Part shown: in pieces, positions 5,895 to 6,243 of the stretch
Layout of the letters: each line of letters starts with the position of its first letter
Position numbering within the stretch: the stretch's first letter is position 1
NCBI GenBank assembly: GCA_026392145.1
Contig: JAPLCS010000322.1
Location: 1-6,243, forward strand
Direction of reading: 5' to 3'
Source: Fimbriimonadales bacterium
Lineage (GTDB): Bacteria; Armatimonadota; Fimbriimonadia; Fimbriimonadales; Fimbriimonadaceae
Length of the DNA stretch: 6,243 nucleotides
The notes under the pieces: model-generated
What the model saw: the letters and a program-made list of their open reading frames with translations, nothing else
Told to the model about the DNA's origin: nothing
Database searches by the model: none
Made by a program: the position numbers and the translations under genes

Positions 5895-6243
5895 ATGATG
5901 ATTTCGCTTGCAACCCTTTTGATCGCTTCTAGCCTGGCGAAAGATACAGTTCCAACCGAAGGGCTACCAACTATCCCACGAGAGTTTCGTGCCGCATGGG
6001 TGGCAACTGTTGACAACATTGACTGGCCAAGCCGCCGTGATCTTACAACCGCTCAACAGCAAGAAGAACTTCGTGCTATCTTCCTCAAAGCAAGAGAAAT
6101 GCGACTCAACGCCATCGTGTTTCAAGTGCGTCCCTCAGCCGATGCACTGTATAAATCAAAGCTCGAGCCATGGTCGGAGTACCTCACGGGTGCGCAAGGG
6201 AAAGCACCGAACCCAGAGTGGGACCCTCTCCAGTTTGCCGTTG
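5895..6243 (+). CDS. GHL10-type glycoside-hydrolase-like protein, N-terminal part (YngK-like)
   Basis: An open frame of 116 codons that runs off the right edge of the window. Residues 29-46 (REFRAAWVATVDNIDWPS), 74-86 (IVFQVRPSADALY) and 91-99 (EPWSEYLTG) are hallmark stretches of the glycosyl-hydrolase-like 10 family (PF02638, DUF187), which includes Bacillus YngK. Members have a TIM-barrel and are thought to act on cell-wall or exopolysaccharide glycans, usually outside the cytoplasm. Residues 1-15 are hydrophobic and end in S-L-A, a plausible but short signal peptide without a charged n-region. An in-frame TAG at 5880-5882 shows the gene starts at ATG 5895 or 5898; there is no SD, and the -10-like box so close upstream would give a leaderless or nearly leaderless message. 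Full domain, catalytic acids and length lie outside the window. Confidence 0.9.
   Translation, partial: MMISLATLLIASSLAKDTVPTEGLPTIPREFRAAWVATVDNIDWPSRRDLTTAQQQEELRAIFLKAREMRLNAIVFQVRPSADALYKSKLEPWSEYLTGAQGKAPNPEWDPLQFAV

Overview
The window is ordinary bacterial chromosome: 6.2 kb, densely coding, moderate GC, Shine-Dalgarno (SD) sites of the GGAGG type before several genes, and a mixture of ATG, GTG and TTG starts. No mobile element, tRNA, rRNA or CRISPR array was seen. The gene families and protein style (a membrane-anchored TPR-like protein with an 'LDPH...WHIGYN' motif beside an ABC-2 exporter, and a GHL10 glycoside-hydrolase-like protein) remind me of Armatimonadota/Fimbriimonadia-type bacteria. 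That is an impression from memory, not a placement.

Left half, reverse strand (about 1-3132): a transcription unit read right to left. It encodes an ABC ATPase (TTG start with a near-perfect SD), its ABC-2 type membrane permease 8 nt downstream, then a 466-residue membrane-anchored protein with a TPR-like helical part and a beta-rich C-terminal part. The SD of this third gene lies in the last codons of the permease gene. Twelve nt after its stop codon another reverse-strand gene probably begins, with only four codons inside the window. Together these look like an export or membrane-remodelling machine with a dedicated accessory protein.

Middle (3133-3318): a 186-nt divergent intergenic region carrying the SD sites of both flanking genes, with only weak promoter candidates. 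To its right, on the plus strand, is a GTG-started HI0933/BaiN-family flavoprotein (3319-4698) with an unusual polar insertion before its second conserved glycine motif.

Right part: two reverse-strand genes 11 nt apart, a DUF2993/LmeA-like lipid-binding-fold protein (ending at 5332) and then a pyridoxamine-phosphate-oxidase-like FMN protein (4736-5320), converging on the flavoprotein gene. From 5895 to the window end a plus-strand gene encodes the N-terminal part of a secreted GHL10-type glycoside-hydrolase-like protein (YngK-like). Its start almost touches the start of the DUF2993 gene, and a symmetric -10-like heptamer lies between the better starts of the two genes.

I see no clearly novel system. 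The points most worth a second look are the ABC exporter plus TPR-protein cassette, the back-to-back starts around 5856-5895, and the insertion in the flavoprotein.
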